Both the position numbers and the translations under genes were made by a program. A DNA stretch of 28,487 nucleotides from JBOFSQ01 sp051651625 (lineage in GTDB: Bacteria; Planctomycetota; Planctomycetia; Pirellulales; Thermoguttaceae), in contig JBOFSQ010000005.1 of assembly GCA_051651625.1 (NCBI GenBank), forward strand, positions 1-28,487, written 5' to 3'. Positions within the stretch are counted from its first letter, which is position 1, and each line of letters begins with the position of its first letter. The notes beneath the pieces are model-generated. The model did not search any database and had not been told where the DNA came from. It worked only from the letters and a program-made list of their open reading frames with translations. Shown here piece by piece: positions 13,944 through 22,137 of this stretch.

Positions 13944-16721
13944 ATGAATCGCCACAAATCTTGCTGTTGGTTTTCGTTCTTGGTTTTTGTCGCGGCGGCG
14001 CAATGTCTCGATGCGGCTGAACGCGTTACACTTCCGGTCACGCGGGACGTTTGGATTTCGTCGCACGCAGGCGAGGAAGAAGGGAACAACGGAAAATCGT
14101 CGCGGCTCAAACTCAAAGGGTATCAAGAGTTTTCGCTGTTCGATGTCGATACCGCACCGCTCGTCGGACGCATCGTGCGGAAGGCAACGTTGCACGTTGC
14201 ACTCGCCAGCGACGAACGATTGCACCGCGTCGGCGTGAGTACCATTGGTGCCGACTGGCACGAAGGCGATGGTCGTTCATACGACAAAGTTCGCGGCGCA
14301 TCGTCGTTTCGCTGGAAGGCGTACCCCGATGAAGCGTGGTCGATACAATCACTCGGCACTCACGGCGAATCAGATGTAACGTCGGTAATATTCGGCGCGG
14401 GCGGAACGCTCTGGAACCACGCAGACGCAACCGATCCGGTGACGGACGCGAAAACGCAGCAGCGATGGCAGTCGATCCCAATCGACCCGCGAATCGTCGC
14501 GGCGAGAGTCGCAAACATTTCTTACGGATTTGTCCTCTTCGACGATCTTGGCACCGAACTCGTTCGCACTGGCGATGGAGGCGAAAAGGTTGAGATACGT
14601 CTCTTCCCGAATCGGTTTGTCTTCAGTCGTGACCAAAATGCCGCCGTCGCGCCGCGCCTCGAAGTAGAGTTGGAAAACACCGACAACCAGCCGCCAGAAA
14701 AACCGTCAAACATTTCTGCAACGACAACAAATCTTCCGTCCGGAGAAGCGTTGATAACTTGGAACGTCCCCGCAGATCGCGGCGACGCTGGCGTCATCGG
14801 ATTCTTCGCCGAGTGCGACGGCAAACCGATTCCGCGCGAGTTGATTCCGCTCGCCGTCGCTGGAAAAAACGTTGTGACGATGCGACTGCGCGGACTCGGA
14901 CTTGCGCCCTCGCAAGAAATCTGTTTTCGCGTCGCCGCCGTCGATGCGGCGGGAAATCGTAGCGATTGGACCGAAAAACGATTCTCGCCTGCACCTGCGT
15001 CAACGTTTACACTCGACGAAACTTCGCTCACGTCACGCGCAAAAAATACCGCGCCGATTGAGTGGAACGGTCTCACTGTTGCGTTCATCGACGAGCTGGA
15101 CAAGCCCGAAAAATTCGCAGCGTCGCAAGTGGCAGCAAATCACCTTTGGTCTGCTGAAGAGAAGTGCGTACAAGTTTTTGCCGCGCGAAACGAGTGGGTC
15201 GGTTTTCAGGTTCTCATTCGCGGTAACGGTGAGGCGATTCGTCCGTCGCTCAAGTTTGTTGACGAAAAATCGAACAAGATCGACGCAATCTTTTCGCGGT
15301 TTGAGTACGTCGATTCGCCGAAAGGTCGCGTCGCCGATCCGGTGGTGCCGCTGGAGGACGCGGGACTTTCGGTCGCGGGATGCGACTCGATCCTGTGTGA
15401 ACTGTTCGTACCCGAAACGACGCAACCCAGAACGCACAACGCAACTCTCACGCTCACGCAAAAAACTGGTTCGCCGCTGGAGATTGCGTTCTCGCTCCAC
15501 GTTTGGAGTTTTTCGATACCGAATGCGCTCTCGTTTTTTCCCGAAATGAATTCGTATGGACTTCCAGAAAACGAACGCGACTTTTATCGTCTCGCGCAGC
15601 TTCATCGGACGTATATCAATGTTGTTCCGTATTCGCATCGCGGGACGGTTGCGGATGGTTGTGCGCCGAAGTTTGACGGTGCGCAGTTCGACTGGACGGC
15701 GTGGGATCGGCGTTTCGGAATGTATCTCGATGGTTCTGCGTTTGCGGACTTGCCGCGTGGTGCGGTGCCGATAGAAGCGTTCTATTTGCCGCTACACGAG
15801 AACTGGCCAATCACAATTTTCGACGCGAAAAATTATAGCGGAAGTCCGTGGGCCGACGACGGTTTTTCGGCAGATTATGGTCGCGGTTTCAGCGATGCGG
15901 TGCGTGCGTTTGAAACGCACTTGCTAACAGACCGCGCGTGGAACAATACGATGTTTCACTTCTATCTCAACAATAAACACGACTACAAAAAGGCTGGTTG
16001 GAGCCGCGCGAGTTCACCGTGGCTGCTCGACGAGCCAGCGAGTTTCCAAGATTTTGCCGCTCTCAAGTATTTCGGCGAACGGTTCCGCGAAGGCGTTTCT
16101 CGCCGAGAAGAACGCGGCGGGATTCTCTTTCGCTGCGACTTGTCGCGTCCGCAGTGGGTACGCGATTCGCTCGATGATGTGATGGATGTACACATAGTCG
16201 GCGGTGATGCGTTTCGCAGATACAATACGATGATCCGCGACAAGAAGGAGCAGTTTCGGCAGATCGTTTACACCTACGGCACAACGTGCTCACCCGAAGA
16301 CGGCGCGATTCAACCAGCGATTTGGTGCGTCGATTCGTGGACGCTCGGCGCGGACGGCGTCGTGCCGTGGAACACGATTGGTGGTGCCGACTCGTGGAAA
16401 ACGTCTGACGAGCTTGCGCTGTTTTATCCGAGTCGTGAAGCGTCGTCAACGTATGTACCAACTCCGTCGCTGCGACTGAAGAGTTATCGTCGCGGTCAGC
16501 AAGACGTTGAGTATCTCAACTTGCTCACGACGAAGGCGCGTCGTCCGCGGCGCGAGATCGAGAACGCTGTTCGCCGCGAACTCAATCTTCACGGCCAGAC
16601 CGATTCGTCGGTCTCCGCATCGCAGCATACTGAAGACGCTGGCACCGTTCGCTACGACTGCGTCGCTCCATACCAGCTCTGGCAACTTCGCCAAAAAGTG
16701 GCGGCGATGCTGGAGAGGTGA
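13944..16721 (+). CDS. Large secreted protein with FnIII and DUF4091 domains
   Basis: The 925-aa product has a signal peptide (MNRHKSCCWFSFLVFVAAAQ). It continues with a beta-sandwich region (about 28-245) reminiscent of DNRLRE-type domains, with VTRDVWISSHAG and VLFDDLGTELVRTG. A fibronectin type III domain follows (about 248-352; PPEKPSNISATTTN to RVAAVDAAGNRSDW). The large C-terminal region is DUF4091-like: NEWVGFQVLIRG, NSYGLPENERDFYRLA, FHFYLNNKHDYKK, SPWLLDEP and finally LRLKSYRRGQQDVEYLNLL, the family's closing motif. DUF4091 proteins are thought to be glycoside-hydrolase-like TIM-barrel proteins; the substrate is unknown. Together with the GH43 enzyme and the sugar-acid-type enolase it suggests polysaccharide use, but these genes are not one operon. 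Confidence 0.85.
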   Translation: MNRHKSCCWFSFLVFVAAAQCLDAAERVTLPVTRDVWISSHAGEEEGNNGKSSRLKLKGYQEFSLFDVDTAPLVGRIVRKATLHVALASDERLHRVGVSTIGADWHEGDGRSYDKVRGASSFRWKAYPDEAWSIQSLGTHGESDVTSVIFGAGGTLWNHADATDPVTDAKTQQRWQSIPIDPRIVAARVANISYGFVLFDDLGTELVRTGDGGEKVEIRLFPNRFVFSRDQNAAVAPRLEVELENTDNQPPEKPSNISATTTNLPSGEALITWNVPADRGDAGVIGFFAECDGKPIPRELIPLAVAGKNVVTMRLRGLGLAPSQEICFRVAAVDAAGNRSDWTEKRFSPAPASTFTLDETSLTSRAKNTAPIEWNGLTVAFIDELDKPEKFAASQVAANHLWSAEEKCVQVFAARNEWVGFQVLIRGNGEAIRPSLKFVDEKSNKIDAIFSRFEYVDSPKGRVADPVVPLEDAGLSVAGCDSILCELFVPETTQPRTHNATLTLTQKTGSPLEIAFSLHVWSFSIPNALSFFPEMNSYGLPENERDFYRLAQLHRTYINVVPYSHRGTVADGCAPKFDGAQFDWTAWDRRFGMYLDGSAFADLPRGAVPIEAFYLPLHENWPITIFDAKNYSGSPWADDGFSADYGRGFSDAVRAFETHLLTDRAWNNTMFHFYLNNKHDYKKAGWSRASSPWLLDEPASFQDFAALKYFGERFREGVSRREERGGILFRCDLSRPQWVRDSLDDVMDVHIVGGDAFRRYNTMIRDKKEQFRQIVYTYGTTCSPEDGAIQPAIWCVDSWTLGADGVVPWNTIGGADSWKTSDELALFYPSREASSTYVPTPSLRLKSYRRGQQDVEYLNLLTTKARRPRREIENAVRRELNLHGQTDSSVSASQHTEDAGTVRYDCVAPYQLWQLRQKVAAMLER

Positions 16722-16743
16722 TGCGAACTGATAAAATCGCAAT

Positions 16744-16770
16744 AAGAACACGAAGCGTAAGCGAGTGCCC
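16744..16770 (+). repeat. Solo CGAAGCGTAAGCGAG unit
   Basis: AAGAACACGAAGCGTAAGC begins about 23 bases after the DUF4091 stop and before the enolase-superfamily start at 16820. It reads with the genes, as at 10221 and 13849. Confidence 0.75.
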
Positions 16771-16819
16771 AGAACTGACATTTGGCGTAGAGACCGTGTC
16801 TGCGTATGAAAGACGAAAC

Positions 16820-18163
16820 ATGAAACCAACCGACATGCGAATTGTTGACGCAAAGTGTACAACAGAGAAATTCGAGTATCGTGCGCCGATGAAGTTTGGC
16901 GGACGTGTCGTCCGCGATGTTGTGCTCTTCAATGTGAATGTCACCATCGAGACGCGAAGCGGACGCCGTGCGAGCGGTTCCGGTTCGATGACGATGGGGA
17001 ACGTCTGGGCGTGGCCGTCGTCAAAAACGCCGGTCGAAGAGACGCTCGCGGCGATGCTCAAGTTCGGCGAGCTTGTCGTGAGTGAAGCGAACAGTCCGCG
17101 CGACTTCGCGCATCCGCTCGTTTGGGCGGAAGATATGTCACACCAATACGCTGCAATCGCCAGCAAAGTTTGTTGTGGTTCGCTGTGTGAGCCGATGCCG
17201 AAACTTGCGCAGCTCGTCGCCGCCAGTCCACTCGAAGCAGCCGTATTCGACGCCTACGGACGCGCACTTGGCGGAAACGTTTTCAACTTTCTGTCGGAAG
17301 AATACTGCCATTGTGATCTGTCGCACTTCTTGGGCGACGAGTTTCGCGGCGAGTTTCTCGACCGCTACACGCTGCGTTCACCGAAGCCGCGAATGCCGCT
17401 CTATCACCTCGTCGGCGCACTCGACCCGCTCACCAGCGGCGATGTCGCAACGCCACTCCACGACGGCCTTCCAGAATCACTCGCCGACTGGATTCCCTAC
17501 AATGGCCTCACGCACCTCAAGATCAAACTCGACGGAAACGACTTGGCGTGGGACGTTGATCGTGTCGTCGCTGTTGACCGCGTCGCCTCAGATAGTTCCG
17601 CAGGTCATGTTGCGTGGAATTATTCTGCTGACTTTAACGAACGCTGCGAAAACGTCGAATACGTTCTCGCGTTTTTGCGACAAGCTAAAGAGGCGTCGCC
17701 GCGTGCGTTCGAGCGACTGCAATACATTGAGCAGCCGACGCACCGCGATTTGAAGGCGTTCCCCGACAATGCGATGCACCGTGCGGCGGCGATCAAACCG
17801 GTCGTCATCGACGAATCGCTCGTCGATTTTGAGTCGCTTAAGTTGAGCCGCGCGATGGGGTACTCCGGCGTCGCACTCAAGGCGTGCAAAGGGATCGCCG
17901 AGTCGCTGCTGATGGGTGCGGCGGCGCAGAAATACGGAATGTTTCTTTGCGTCCAAGACTTGACGTGCGTTGGCGCGTCGTTCTTGCTGTCGGCGTCGCT
18001 GGCGTCGCGCGTCCCGACGGTCGCCGCCATCGAAGGGAACGGACGCCAATACTGTCCCGCCGCAAACGCCCCGTGGGACCAACGTTATCCGACGATGTTC
18101 AAAATCACCGATGGCAACGTCGGCACCGGCGTACTCGATGGTGACGGAGTGGGGTTCCGTTGA
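16820..18163 (+). CDS. Mandelate racemase/muconate-lactonizing (enolase superfamily) enzyme
   Basis: I use the ATG at 16820 (447 aa); starting at 16718 would translate a repeat unit. The capping domain covers about residues 1-150. The barrel carries the superfamily residues: Lys234-x-Lys236 (THLKIKLDG), metal ligands Asp271 (SADFNE), Glu304 (QYIEQP) and Asp331 (VVIDES), and Lys354/Lys357 after it (GVALKACKG). These enzymes abstract a proton alpha to a carboxylate and stabilise the enediolate with Mg2+, giving racemases, epimerases or sugar-acid dehydratases. The KxK at the end of the second strand plus a lysine after the IDES strand fits the muconate-lactonizing/dipeptide-epimerase-like subgroup better than mandelate racemase, but the substrate cannot be read from sequence. 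It is cytoplasmic and convergent with the kinase gene. Confidence 0.85.
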   Translation: MKPTDMRIVDAKCTTEKFEYRAPMKFGGRVVRDVVLFNVNVTIETRSGRRASGSGSMTMGNVWAWPSSKTPVEETLAAMLKFGELVVSEANSPRDFAHPLVWAEDMSHQYAAIASKVCCGSLCEPMPKLAQLVAASPLEAAVFDAYGRALGGNVFNFLSEEYCHCDLSHFLGDEFRGEFLDRYTLRSPKPRMPLYHLVGALDPLTSGDVATPLHDGLPESLADWIPYNGLTHLKIKLDGNDLAWDVDRVVAVDRVASDSSAGHVAWNYSADFNERCENVEYVLAFLRQAKEASPRAFERLQYIEQPTHRDLKAFPDNAMHRAAAIKPVVIDESLVDFESLKLSRAMGYSGVALKACKGIAESLLMGAAAQKYGMFLCVQDLTCVGASFLLSASLASRVPTVAAIEGNGRQYCPAANAPWDQRYPTMFKITDGNVGTGVLDGDGVGFR

Positions 18164-18176
18164 AGACGCAAACATA

Positions 18177-18560
18177 CACTCGCTTACGCTTCGCGTTCTG
18201 ATTACTGAACACCGACCACTCTTCGGGCACTCGCTTACGCTTCGTGTTATGATTTGGCCACTCGCTTACGCTTTGTGCTCTGATTCGGGCACTCGCTTAC
18301 GCTTCGTGTTCTGATTGGCCACTCGCTTACGCTTCGTGTTCTGATTGGTCACTCGCTTACGCTTTGTGCTCTGATTCGGGCACTCGCTTACGCTTCGTGT
18401 TCTGATTTGGCCACTCGCTTACGCTTCGTGTTCTGATTGGGCACTCGCTTACGCTTCGTGTTCTGATTTGGCCACTCGCTTACGCTTCGTGTTCTGATTG
18501 GGCACTCGCTTACGCTTCCCGCTCTGATTTGGCACTCGCTTACGCTTCGCGTTCTGATTT
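18177..18560 (-). repeat. Tandem array of 12 30/31-bp repeats between convergent genes
   Basis: Twelve units begin CACTCGCTTACGCTT at 18177, 18228, 18259, 18290, 18320, 18350, 18381, 18412, 18442, 18473, 18503 and 18533. After the first (51-bp step), steps are 30 or 31 bp. Units differ in a few places (TTCGTG, TTTGTG, TTCCCG) and in a 1-2-base joint (TTGG, TCGG, TTGGG). Read on the minus strand each unit is CGAAGCGTAAGCGAGTG, the same as the solo copies elsewhere. The array starts 14 bases after the enolase stop and ends 4 bases before the kinase stop. No spacers are present, so it is not CRISPR. Confidence 0.9.
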
Positions 18561-18564
18561 GACG

Positions 18565-21500
18565 TTACGCCTTCGTCTCTTCTGCCCACGCGGTGTCGAT
18601 GATGGCGTCGATTGTTTCCGCCGGGAGCATGCCGTATCCGCAGTACGACAATTCATTGTGAATGCGTCGCCGCGAAACTGGGTCGAGTTCGCCAAACGGT
18701 AACTCCAGCGACGTAATCATCGCACGAATAATTAGCCCCGCACGGTCGAGGTCTGGGTCAGATGTCGTTGCCAGATTCCAGTACAGTTCCCGCAAACGAA
18801 TACTCCCGTCCTCCGCACCCGATACCAAATGCGACCCCGAATAGTTCATCGCCAGCGACGTGATCGGTACCGACTGCCCGAACAGGACACGCCGAACAGA
18901 ATCAGTAATGTGATTGAGACTCACAGTACCATCGTGCGATGACGCAGCGACCCAGCGGTCATCGAGTCCGAGACGCAGCGACGAAATTGTTGCAGTGTGA
19001 TGAACGTGTGTGTGAACAACTCGCCCCGTAGAAAAATCCCAAGTGACAATCTGCCCCTTCGAGTCACCAGCAATGCAGTACCGCATGTCCGACGTGAGTG
19101 CAACCGCCGTCACCGCCGCCGAACCAATCGAAAACTCCCAAGCGTTACGAGATTCACGATACCGCCGAATTATCACACGTCCATCGCCACACCCAACCGC
19201 CATCGTCCGGTCGTCGCGGCTAAAACAAACGCTGTACGCACTCTTCACCGGCGATGTCCACTCGCCGACAATCTCGTTTGTCGCCATCGCCCAAACTTTC
19301 ACTCGCCCCAACTCGCTCACCACCGCAACACACCGTCCGCGATGGTCGAGTGCCAACTGCGAAAGCATCGGAATCGGTACAGGAAGCCGGCGAACCGTTC
19401 GCCCCGTCGATGTGTTCCAAACCCGAACAGACGCATCCCAACTCCCCGATACCACAAACTTTGCGTCCGACGTAATCGCCAGCGAACGCACCCAGTCGGT
19501 ATGACCACTCAAGACGCACGGCATCGTCCCGTGCTCCAGCGTCCAGAGACAGAGAACAGGGTCACGCCCCGAAGCGATGATGACGTTCGCCTTGGCCGAA
19601 AGCGCAATCGCCGACGCCTGATCAACCAGCCGAAACGAGTGAATGCAAACCGAGTCTTGCGGCGCAACTCGCTCCGCGCGGCGATAGAGAAAGTCCCAGT
19701 GTGCAAACGAACGCCGCACCGCCTCCCAACCCGGAAGCGACTGCAAACGCGACAAGTGCTGAAGAGCCGTGTCGATGTCGCCCTGAAATATCGCGTGGTC
19801 TATCGCCTGCGATGTCTGCTTGCCTTCAATCTGAAGGCGACTGGCGTCTTCAACCGCCGACATCACCGAGATCAAAAACGGCGCACGACACTGCGACGAG
19901 TGTTGCGTTATCAGAGCAAGTTCGACGATGTGGAGCCGTGTGTCGGATGTCAGCACCAAGATAAACTCTTGATGGCTACTAAAAAAAATAGCCTCAACTG
20001 CCGCACCGCCGTTCTCGATTGTTCTGACACACCGGCACTGCGGAAGCTCCCACAATCGCAGCATCCCGTCGCTGTGGCCCGTGGCAACCCACTGCGACCT
20101 CGCGTCGCTGGAACAGGCCATCGCCGTTATGGTGGTATCAGTTCGCAGCTTCCCGACAACGCGGTCACGCGCAACGTCGATGACGGCAATTTCGTTCGGC
20201 TTCGTCACGGTGAAACGCCAAACCGAACCACTCGCACTCGGCTCGTGGAGCGTCTTCCAGTCGATAGGATGGAAGCGGCTCCGCGTCGCCGTGATCCCGA
20301 CGCGACAAAGTCGCAGCGACTGATTCGCCTCATCGGCAAGAATTTCCCACTGGTAGTCGCTGCTGATGGCGATGCGTTCGGTGTTTGGGTTTGCAACTCG
20401 CTTCAAGACCAGATCGGTTGCGGTGTCGAGGATACCGTGGATGATCAGGTCGCGCGTCGCGGGGATGGTGAGCAGCAAGTTCTCGCGGTCGGAGATATAG
20501 AGATTAATGAACCGTTCTTGCGGCAACGTAATCTGTTTGTGAACACGAACGGTCGAGAGAGCGAGTGGAGCGGTGGCGTCGCGTGTACGCTGGATGTCGA
20601 GGCGGTTTTCGAGTTCCAGCCCCTTTTCGATTGCGTTGAGCGCGCCCCAGATGTTACCGCGTTCACGCTGAATCAGTCCGAGCGCATACCAAGCCGTTGA
20701 CGCGAGGTGGTTGATTTGCGTCAACGATTCGAGAGTTCGCATCGCCTCGATGTCGTCGATCTTGCCGCGTCGCCACTCAAGAAGTGTGTTGTTGTAGGTG
20801 ACTTGTGGGTGCCACGGCTGGAGCACGTTTGCTTGACGAAACGCCGACGCCGCTTCGTCAATCTTCCCCAAGTCGAGGAACGAGACGGCACTGTTGTTGA
20901 GTCCTTCGACGTTGGACGATAGGCGTTCGGGATGCGGACGCGGATATTCCATCCCGAAACTTTCGTGGTAGAGCGTGACCAGTCGCTCAGCGATGTCGGT
21001 CATTGAAGCGGGTCGCTTCGCGGGGTCTTTCTCCAAACACTCTAGCAGTAACTCGTCGAGTCCGCGAACCATTCGCGCCGCCAGCGGCGTGTTTTTTTCC
21101 TGCGTCAGAAACGACTCCAGCGACTCGCGGGCCGAGTAGCCGATGCGACACGGTGTCTTCCCAAAAATCATCGCCATCGCCGTAACGGCAAACGACCAGA
21201 TGTCACTCTTGATGCTTATCGGCGGTCCGTCGTATACACGGTTTTCGCGGAGGCAGGTGAACATCTCATACTGCTCTGGCGAACAGTAGTTTGGCGTCAT
21301 ACCGAGCAGTTTGTTGTCGGTGTTTTGTTCCTCAAGCTCATCGGCGACGAGCATCGCCAGACCGAAGTCAGTCACCTTGACAGTCGTGCCGGCAAGCATA
21401 ACGTTTCCCGGTTTAATATCGAGATGGAGGAGGTGGTTGTTGTGTGCGTGTTCGAGTCCCCACGCGAACTGAATCAGATAATCGACGAGCCGAACGCGGG

Positions 21501-22137
21501 TCGTTTCGATGCCGCCGCGATAGAGTCGTCCGTCGGCGATCACATCCCAGAGCGAGCCGTCGTTTGCGAACTCGGCGAAGAGTCGCGGGATGTTGTCGAT
21601 GCGGCGAACCATGTAACACGAAACGATGTTTGGATGCAACGCCAAGTGGAGCCAGTGCAACGCCTCGTGTTCGTAGTTGACTTTGCCACGCCGCGACTTG
21701 ATTGCGTCTGGCTTCGGACTCTTGACAGCGAGGTCCATACCCCATTCGCGGTGCCAGATTCGATGCACGACGCCGAGTCCGCCCGACGCAAACGGTTTCC
21801 CCGGCGCGATCTCGCGGACTTCGTAGATTCCCAATATCACGTCGCCAACGTTCCAAGAACCCGCGCCGTCGTTTGACTTTGTGGCTTCCGGCACCGACTC
21901 GACCAGACACGATACCGACGCCCCCGCTAACGAACTTTGTGAAAACGCATCGCTCTCAAGGAGCGGGAGCGTGACATCGGTATCGGATGTCTTTGCGATG
22001 ATTTGCAGATTCGATGTCTCCGTCACAACGAAATCGCCGTGACAACGAGAACACCGCCCCCGACTGCCGAGATTCATTCTCTCGACAACGAATCGTGTCT
22101 GGCAGTGCGGACAGAGCGTTTCAAGGAGAAGCGACAT
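18565..22137 (-). CDS. Ser/Thr protein kinase with zinc ribbon, TPR and WD40 repeats
   Basis: The 1190-aa product has this order. A zinc ribbon spans residues about 9-32 (Cys9, Cys12, Cys29, Cys32; LCPHCQTRF ... CSRCHGDF). A Hanks-type kinase domain spans about 104-392, with a Gly-rich loop (ASGGLGVVHR), Lys139 (DLAVKSPKP), catalytic HLDIKPGNVML (Asp240, Lys242, Asn245), DFG at 257-259, and SPEQY/SDIWSFAV. A TPR-like helical stretch (about 410-510) and two WD40-like sets (about 590-745 and 830-1120) follow, then a helical C-terminus. All catalytic residues are present, so it should be active. There is no membrane helix, so it is cytoplasmic. The ATG has an AAGGGA Shine-Dalgarno and overlaps the upstream gene's 3' end by 17 bases. 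Such kinases are abundant in planctomycetes; targets are unknown. The last residues (EETKA, stop) resemble a decayed repeat unit. Confidence 0.92.
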   Translation of the reverse strand: MSLLLETLCPHCQTRFVVERMNLGSRGRCSRCHGDFVVTETSNLQIIAKTSDTDVTLPLLESDAFSQSSLAGASVSCLVESVPEATKSNDGAGSWNVGDVILGIYEVREIAPGKPFASGGLGVVHRIWHREWGMDLAVKSPKPDAIKSRRGKVNYEHEALHWLHLALHPNIVSCYMVRRIDNIPRLFAEFANDGSLWDVIADGRLYRGGIETTRVRLVDYLIQFAWGLEHAHNNHLLHLDIKPGNVMLAGTTVKVTDFGLAMLVADELEEQNTDNKLLGMTPNYCSPEQYEMFTCLRENRVYDGPPISIKSDIWSFAVTAMAMIFGKTPCRIGYSARESLESFLTQEKNTPLAARMVRGLDELLLECLEKDPAKRPASMTDIAERLVTLYHESFGMEYPRPHPERLSSNVEGLNNSAVSFLDLGKIDEAASAFRQANVLQPWHPQVTYNNTLLEWRRGKIDDIEAMRTLESLTQINHLASTAWYALGLIQRERGNIWGALNAIEKGLELENRLDIQRTRDATAPLALSTVRVHKQITLPQERFINLYISDRENLLLTIPATRDLIIHGILDTATDLVLKRVANPNTERIAISSDYQWEILADEANQSLRLCRVGITATRSRFHPIDWKTLHEPSASGSVWRFTVTKPNEIAVIDVARDRVVGKLRTDTTITAMACSSDARSQWVATGHSDGMLRLWELPQCRCVRTIENGGAAVEAIFFSSHQEFILVLTSDTRLHIVELALITQHSSQCRAPFLISVMSAVEDASRLQIEGKQTSQAIDHAIFQGDIDTALQHLSRLQSLPGWEAVRRSFAHWDFLYRRAERVAPQDSVCIHSFRLVDQASAIALSAKANVIIASGRDPVLCLWTLEHGTMPCVLSGHTDWVRSLAITSDAKFVVSGSWDASVRVWNTSTGRTVRRLPVPIPMLSQLALDHRGRCVAVVSELGRVKVWAMATNEIVGEWTSPVKSAYSVCFSRDDRTMAVGCGDGRVIIRRYRESRNAWEFSIGSAAVTAVALTSDMRYCIAGDSKGQIVTWDFSTGRVVHTHVHHTATISSLRLGLDDRWVAASSHDGTVSLNHITDSVRRVLFGQSVPITSLAMNYSGSHLVSGAEDGSIRLRELYWNLATTSDPDLDRAGLIIRAMITSLELPFGELDPVSRRRIHNELSYCGYGMLPAETIDAIIDTAWAEETKA

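Noticed and set aside
18177..18560. CRISPR array
   Set aside because: Repeat periodicity is 30-31 bp with only 1-4 variable bases between units, so there are no spacers. No cas genes are present.
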